DNA from: Acidimicrobiia bacterium
Lineage (GTDB): Bacteria > Actinomycetota > Acidimicrobiia > Spongiisociales > UBA5794
DNA: 64,000 nt
Direction: 5' to 3'
NCBI GenBank assembly: GCA_026985095.1
Contig: JALSQW010000056.1
Location: 195,144 to 259,143 of the forward strand
This document shows positions 60,076-64,000 of this stretch, one piece after another; within the stretch, counting starts at the first letter, position 1; each line of letters starts with the position of its first letter. Both the position numbers and the translations under genes were made by a program. The notes beneath the pieces are model-generated. The model was not told where the DNA came from. It made no database searches and was given only the letters and a program-made list of their open reading frames with translations.

Positions 60076-61571
60076 GCGGCGGCGGGCCCGTCGGGGCGAT
60101 CCCCAAGGTCATCGGGACCGAGATCGAGTACGGCATCACGGTGCTCGGGAAGGACGACTTCAACCCGGTCCTGGCCTCGTCGGCGGTCATCAACTCGTAC
60201 GCGGGGAGCCGGGCGAGGATCCAGTGGTCCTTCGAGGAGGAGTCGCCGGGCCGCGATGCCCGCGGCTTCGGGTACACGTCGGCGCCGACGATGGAGATGG
60301 AGTCGGGCCTGGTCAACGTCGTCCTCACCAACGGTGCCCGTTTCTACGTCGATCACGCCCATCCGGAGTACTCCACCCCCGAGTGTGTCGATCCGCGGCA
60401 AGCCGCCCTGCACGAGAAGGCCGGCGAGCATGTGATGATCGCGGCCGTCCGTTCCGCCCAACGGCTGCTCGCCGACGGCGAGCGCCTCGTCGTTCACAAG
60501 AACAACAGCGACGGCAAGGGCAACTCCTACGGTGCGCACGAGAACTACCTGCTCAGTCGCAGCTTGCCGTTCGCCGACATCGTCGAGCACCTGACCGGGT
60601 TCCTGGTGACCCGGCAGGTGTTCACCGGCTCGGGCAAGGTGGGTTCGGAGAACGGCAGGCCCGACGTCGGGTTCCAGATCAGTCAGCGGGCCGACTTCTT
60701 CGAGGAGGAGGTCGGGTTGGAGACGACGCTGAAGCGTCCCATCATCAACACCAGGGACGAACCGCACGCCGAGACCTCCAAGTACCGACGCCTGCACGTC
60801 ATCATCGGCGATGCCAACCTCTCCGAGTACCAGACGATGCTCAAGTTGGGGACGGCGGCTCTCGTCCTGTCCGCCTTGGAGGCCGGGGCCTTGCCGGAGG
60901 CCTTGACGTTGGCGGATCCGGTACGCGAGGTCTGGCAGGTCAGCCACGACCCTGGGCTCGATCACCGTCTCCGTCTCGCGGATGGGTCCACGATCACCGC
61001 CGTGGACGCCCAATGGCGGTACCTGGAGTGGGCGGCGAAGTACCTTCGCTCGGCGGATCTCCCCGACGTCTACGACGACGTCCTACGGATGTGGGAGGAG
61101 GTCCTCTCCGACCTGGAGATCGACCCGCTGCGGACGGCAGATCGGCTGGATTGGACGGCCAAGTTGCAGATCCTCGACGGCTACCGGCATCGGGACGGCC
61201 TCGACTGGGACACGCCCAAGCTGCGGATGCTCAACCTGCAGTATCACGACGTCGATCCCGGGCGGGGTCTGTACCATCGGCTCGTCGGCTCCGGGAGGAT
61301 GAGGACGCTCTTCGATCCCGCGGAGGTGAAGGCGGCCGTCGACCGGCCACCCGTAGAGACGAGGGCCTACTTCCGGGGCGAGTGCGTACGCCGGTACCGG
61401 GACGCGTTGGTGGCCGCCAACTGGGACTCCCTCGTGTTCGACACCGGTGAGGACACGCTGAAACGCGTTCCTATGATGGAACCGCTGCGGGGCGGCAAGG
61501 AACGCGTCGAGGCACTCCTCGACGCTTCCGAGGACGCCGCCGCGCTGATCCGTGCCCTCGGGGCCCGCTAG
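60072..61571 (+). CDS. dop: Depupylase/deamidase of Pup
   Basis: A 499-residue carboxylate-amine-ligase-fold enzyme. The start [13 protein letters not shown] carries the catalytic Glu region, and [10 protein letters not shown] leads into the family's Dop-loop region, which is rich in charged residues ([14 protein letters not shown]). [18 protein letters not shown] and [18 protein letters not shown] are metal/ATP-site motifs. It removes Pup from substrates. Because the Pup here already ends in Glu, its deamidase activity would not be required. It starts with GTG, overlapping arc by 4 bp. Confidence 0.97.
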   Translation: MSGGGPVGAIPKVIGTEIEYGITVLGKDDFNPVLASSAVINSYAGSRARIQWSFEEESPGRDARGFGYTSAPTMEMESGLVNVVLTNGARFYVDHAHPEYSTPECVDPRQAALHEKAGEHVMIAAVRSAQRLLADGERLVVHKNNSDGKGNSYGAHENYLLSRSLPFADIVEHLTGFLVTRQVFTGSGKVGSENGRPDVGFQISQRADFFEEEVGLETTLKRPIINTRDEPHAETSKYRRLHVIIGDANLSEYQTMLKLGTAALVLSALEAGALPEALTLADPVREVWQVSHDPGLDHRLRLADGSTITAVDAQWRYLEWAAKYLRSADLPDVYDDVLRMWEEVLSDLEIDPLRTADRLDWTAKLQILDGYRHRDGLDWDTPKLRMLNLQYHDVDPGRGLYHRLVGSGRMRTLFDPAEVKAAVDRPPVETRAYFRGECVRRYRDALVAANWDSLVFDTGEDTLKRVPMMEPLRGGKERVEALLDASEDAAALIRALGAR

Positions 61572-61592
61572 AGCAGATCCCAGGAGGCGATC

Positions 61593-61787
61593 ATGGCCGA
61601 ACAGGAACGCAAGAAGACCAAGCGAGACGCCGCCGAAGCCGACACCGAGGCTGCCGAAGCCGCGGTGGCCGCCGATGCCGCGGAGCTGACCGAGAAGATC
61701 GACGACCTGCTCGACGAGATCGACTCGGTCCTCGAGGAGAACGCCGAGGAGTTCGTCAAGAACTACGTGCAGAAGGGCGGCGAGTGA
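61593..61787 (+). CDS. pup: Prokaryotic ubiquitin-like protein Pup
   Basis: A 64-residue disordered protein. The C-terminal segment is typical: ELTEKIDDLLDEIDSVLEENAEEFVKNYVQKGGE, with the part recognised by the Arc coiled coil and the ligase. It ends in GGE, not GGQ, so it needs no deamidation before PafA links it to lysines. The N-terminus is charged and Ala-rich. A ribosome site (CAGGAGG) precedes the ATG. The stop overlaps prcB by 4 bp. Confidence 0.97.
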   Translation: MAEQERKKTKRDAAEADTEAAEAAVAADAAELTEKIDDLLDEIDSVLEENAEEFVKNYVQKGGE

Positions 61788-62590
61788 CCGGCGAGGGAGG
61801 GGGGATCGTCCCTTCCGCGCTCCCCCTCGAGCACGTCCATCCGGGCGCCTCGTTCTCCGCCCTGCTGGAGGGACGCGGCATCGCGCCGCGCTGGGTGGTC
61901 GGCGACGGCACCGCGGACCTGAACCTGGCCGAGGCGACCACGGTCCTGTCGATGCGCTACGCCGACGGGGTCGTGATGGCCGGTGACCGTCGAGCCACCG
62001 CCGGCAACGTCATCGCCCACAAGCGGGTCAAGAAGGTCTACCCGGCGGACCGGTACTCCGCGGTGGCCATCTCGGGGACGGCCGGCATGGCGCTCGAGAT
62101 GATCCGCTTGTTCCAGACCGAACTGGAGCACTACGAGAAGATCGAGGACATGCGTCTGAGCCTCGAGGGCAAGGCCAACTACCTGGCTCGGATGGTCCGC
62201 AACAACCTCGCGCTCGCCTTCCAGGGTCTCGTCGTGATCCCGTTGTTCTGCGGATACGACGAGACCGACCGGGTGGGGAGACTGTACACGTTCGACGTCG
62301 TCGGTGGCCGCTACGAGGAGCGGGATTACGCGACGACCGGCTCGGGCGGCGCCGAGGCCCGCTCCTTCCTCAAGGCGAAGTGGGTCGAGGGCATGGCCGA
62401 GGATGCCGTGTTGGAGCTCGCCGTGGAGGCGCTGATCGCCGCCGCCGAGGAAGACGCCGCCACCGGAGGGGTCGACCTGAAGCGAGGGATCCTCCCGACG
62501 GTGGTGACGGTATCGGACGCGGGATACGTCGAGATCCCCGACGAGCGCATCTCCGAGATCGCCGAACGGGTCCTGGAGGGCCGGCCATGA
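61784..62590 (+). CDS. prcB: Proteasome subunit beta
   Basis: A 268-residue N-terminal-nucleophile protease subunit. A propeptide of about 51 residues precedes the predicted catalytic Thr52 (EA|TTVLSMRYADGVVMAGDRRAT), with Asp and Lys partners in GDRRAT and HKRVKKVY. The residue before the cleavage site is Ala, where Gly is usual in characterised PrcB. SGSGG..A and ATGGVDLKRGILPTV match the family. It forms the central rings of the 20S core. It starts with GTG, overlapping pup; the end overlaps prcA (ATGA). Confidence 0.96.
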   Translation: MTGEGGGIVPSALPLEHVHPGASFSALLEGRGIAPRWVVGDGTADLNLAEATTVLSMRYADGVVMAGDRRATAGNVIAHKRVKKVYPADRYSAVAISGTAGMALEMIRLFQTELEHYEKIEDMRLSLEGKANYLARMVRNNLALAFQGLVVIPLFCGYDETDRVGRLYTFDVVGGRYEERDYATTGSGGAEARSFLKAKWVEGMAEDAVLELAVEALIAAAEEDAATGGVDLKRGILPTVVTVSDAGYVEIPDERISEIAERVLEGRP

Positions 62591-63285
62591 CGCTGCCCTA
62601 CTACGTTCCACCCGAGCAGCTCATCAAGGACCGGGCCGACTTCGCCCGCAAGGGCATCGCCAGGGGCCGATCCATCGTCGTCGTCGAGTACGCCGACGGC
62701 ATCCTCCTGATGGGCGGCAACACGAGCCGTTCGCTCCACAAGCTCGGTGAGATCTACGACCGGATCGCGTTCGCGGGAGTGGGGCGCTTCAACGAGTTCG
62801 AGACGTTGCGGGTGGCCGGGATCCGCTACGCCGACCTGAAGGGTTACTCGTACAACCGGACCGACGTGTCGGCCAAGGGACTGGCCAACGCCTACTCGCA
62901 GACCGTCGGTCAGATCTTCACCCATGAGGTCAAGCCCTACGAGATCGAGGTGCTCGTCGCCGAGGTGGGGGAGGACCCCGACGACAACCGGCTCTACCAC
63001 GTCCGCTTCGACGGCACCTTGCACGATGCACGCCGGTTCGCCGCGATGGGCGGTCACGACGAGCGCCTCGCCGAGCGTCTCGACGTCGGCTATCGCGACG
63101 CCATGACCCTGACCGAGACGATCAGACTCGCCGCCGACGCACTCGAGCACGTCGAGGAACGTGAGATCGCCGCGGACGGGTGGGAGGCCGCCGTGCTGGA
63201 CCGGACCCTCCAGCGAAGGAAGTTCCGACGGCTCGGAGCCGACGAGATCGCCGCCGCCAGGTCGGAGGGTCAGGCGGAGGCCTAG
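62587..63285 (+). CDS. prcA: Proteasome subunit alpha
   Basis: A 232-residue subunit. The start PYYVPPEQLIKDRADFARKGIARGRS is the actinobacterial PrcA gate and H0 helix region. The core has VVVEYADGILLMGGNTSRSLHKLGEIYDRI and VAEVGEDPDDNRLYHVRFDG. There is no propeptide or catalytic Thr. The C-terminus lacks long extensions. It overlaps prcB by 4 bp and the convergent DUF2007 gene by 4 bp. Confidence 0.96.
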   Translation: MTLPYYVPPEQLIKDRADFARKGIARGRSIVVVEYADGILLMGGNTSRSLHKLGEIYDRIAFAGVGRFNEFETLRVAGIRYADLKGYSYNRTDVSAKGLANAYSQTVGQIFTHEVKPYEIEVLVAEVGEDPDDNRLYHVRFDGTLHDARRFAAMGGHDERLAERLDVGYRDAMTLTETIRLAADALEHVEEREIAADGWEAAVLDRTLQRRKFRRLGADEIAAARSEGQAEA

Positions 63286-63650
63286 AACACGCGCATCAGC
63301 CGGGCGACGACGGCGCCGACGAACACGACCACGAGGATGAGCGCGACGATCCGGTACTCGACCGGTAGACCGTCGTCGACTCGGTCGGTGTCGACCCCTC
63401 CGAGGATCTCGCTGACGTCGGCGTCCAGGAGGATCAAGGCCGCCTCGTCGACTCGGTCGGAGGGGATCCACAGTTCGGCCGTGGCGAGGTGGCCGACGGT
63501 GACGGGATAGGGTCCGAGGGCTTCGCTGTGGATGCGGACCTCGATGCCTTCCGAGCGGAGGCGGGCGGCGATGATGCGGGCCCGGCCGACATCGCCGATC
63601 CTGGCGACGCGCACGAAACGGGAGGCGGGTGGTTCGGTCATCGTGTCCAT
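63282..63650 (-). CDS. DUF2007-like protein with C-terminal membrane helix
   Basis: A 122-residue protein. The N-terminal part ([35 protein letters not shown] ... [19 protein letters not shown]) has the pattern of DUF2007 putative signal-transducing domains. A single C-terminal helix ([20 protein letters not shown]) anchors it. It lies between prcA and pafA in reverse. The start is uncertain (63650 or 63641). A minus-strand CACGGT lies 8 nt from 63650, which would make it leaderless. Confidence 0.75.
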   Translation of the reverse strand: MDTMTEPPASRFVRVARIGDVGRARIIAARLRSEGIEVRIHSEALGPYPVTVGHLATAELWIPSDRVDEAALILLDADVSEILGGVDTDRVDDGLPVEYRIVALILVVVFVGAVVARLMRVF

Positions 63651-63658
63651 TCTGGCGC

Positions 63659-63672
63659 ACCGTGGGTACGCT
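63659..63672. promoter_or_regulatory. Divergent leaderless promoters (DUF2007-like gene / pafA)
   Basis: TACGCT (63667-63672) lies 6 nt before the pafA GTG. On the other strand CACGGT (63664-63659) lies 8 nt from the ATG at 63650. The gap between start codons is 28 bp. The plus-strand box is convincing and the minus-strand one is weaker. Confidence 0.5.
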
Positions 63673-63678
63673 GGTGAC

Positions 63679-64000
63679 GTGAGACGACGGATCTTCGGGA
63701 TCGAGAACGAATACGGGGTTACGTGCACCCTACGTGGCCAGCGACGTCTGTCCCCCGACGAGGTCGCTCGCTACCTGTTCCGCAGGGTCGTGAGCTGGGG
63801 CCGCTCGTCGAACGTGTTCCTCGAGAACGGCGCCCGCCTCTATCTCGACGTGGGCAGCCATCCCGAGTACGCCACCCCTGAGAGCGACAGCCTGTACGAC
63901 CTCGTCGCCCACGACAAGGGAGGCGAACGGATCCTGGAGGGACTGATGTACGCCGCCGAGGAGCGGCTGGGGGAGGAAGGCATCCGGGGCGAGATCTTCC
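63679..64000 (+). CDS. pafA: Pup-protein ligase PafA (3' end outside window)
   Basis: The first 107 codons are present and the frame is open to the window end. [15 protein letters not shown] is the PafA start with the catalytic Glu in [32 protein letters not shown] and [15 protein letters not shown] follow. PafA joins the C-terminal Glu of Pup to substrate lysines using ATP and is a paralogue of dop. The GTG start is set by the TACGCT -10 box 6 nt upstream, predicting a leaderless mRNA. It is a separate transcription unit from arc-dop-pup-prcBA. Confidence 0.96.
   Translation, partial: MRRRIFGIENEYGVTCTLRGQRRLSPDEVARYLFRRVVSWGRSSNVFLENGARLYLDVGSHPEYATPESDSLYDLVAHDKGGERILEGLMYAAEERLGEEGIRGEIF

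Overview
This is a high-GC chromosomal window from a monoderm Actinomycetota. The lineage signals are a complete Pup-proteasome cluster (trmI, arc, dop, pup, prcB, prcA, pafA), the coaE-uvrB-uvrA-uvrC-rapZ-yvcK-gap-pgk-tpiA-secG order, many GTG/TTG starts, and TANNNT -10 boxes lying 6-8 nt from start codons (leaderless transcription). Lipoproteins with Thr-rich linkers after the lipobox and a Pup ending in GGE fit a deep-branching group such as Acidimicrobiia. That class-level placement is inference.

Layout. 1-2764: the 3' part of polA, then rpsA. 2899-10469: a Tad/Flp pilus locus (cpaB, cpaE/tadZ, tadA, tadB, tadC, a GT-C-like membrane protein) ending in two nearly identical flp pilin genes on the opposite strand, produced by a recent tandem duplication. 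10548-12679: a NarL-type response regulator and its histidine kinase, upstream of the pilins on the same strand. 12703-28773: coaE, all three uvr excision-repair genes, rapZ, yvcK, the lower-glycolysis genes gap-pgk-tpiA-gpmA and secG; whiA, expected between yvcK and gap, is absent. 28815-35040: a five-gene oligopeptide ABC transporter, followed by tRNA-Leu(GAG).

35166-41655 is an accessory region beside the tRNA. It holds a MazEF-type toxin-antitoxin pair with a visible operator, a decayed serine-recombinase C-terminus, a frameshifted secreted murein endopeptidase, several secreted or lipoprotein genes of unknown function, and gene debris. 42025-48788 carries a CHAD-domain protein coupled to a frameshifted DUF1931 histone-fold gene, thiI, a membrane-anchored lytic transglycosylase, a PLP-dependent dehydratase, an SRPBCC protein, a Nudix hydrolase and a DivIVA-like protein. 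48883-57019 carries mmsA, an OmpA/BON protein with a 40-residue partner, a cupin coupled to a Rieske-TPP enzyme fusion, an MFS exporter, a stand-alone Lon N-terminal-domain protein and a chain of four tiny, mostly membrane, proteins running into trmI. 57019-64000 is the proteasome cluster with a small ferredoxin gene inserted in reverse, ending inside pafA.

How the parts work together. CpaE, TadA, TadB and TadC are the cytoplasmic and inner-membrane engine that would assemble the two Flp pilins, and the adjacent two-component system is a candidate regulator because the same palindrome sits about 43 bp upstream of both predicted pilin start points. UvrA, UvrB and UvrC form one repair pathway. 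PafA ligates Pup to targets, Arc unfolds them into the PrcA/PrcB chamber, and Dop removes Pup. The most unusual items are the duplicated pilins with their shared putative operator, back-to-back leaderless promoters with overlapping -10 boxes, the Rieske-TPP fusion operon, the histone-fold/CHAD operon, the tiny-protein chain next to the proteasome, and an oligopeptide permease with an extra transmembrane hairpin.
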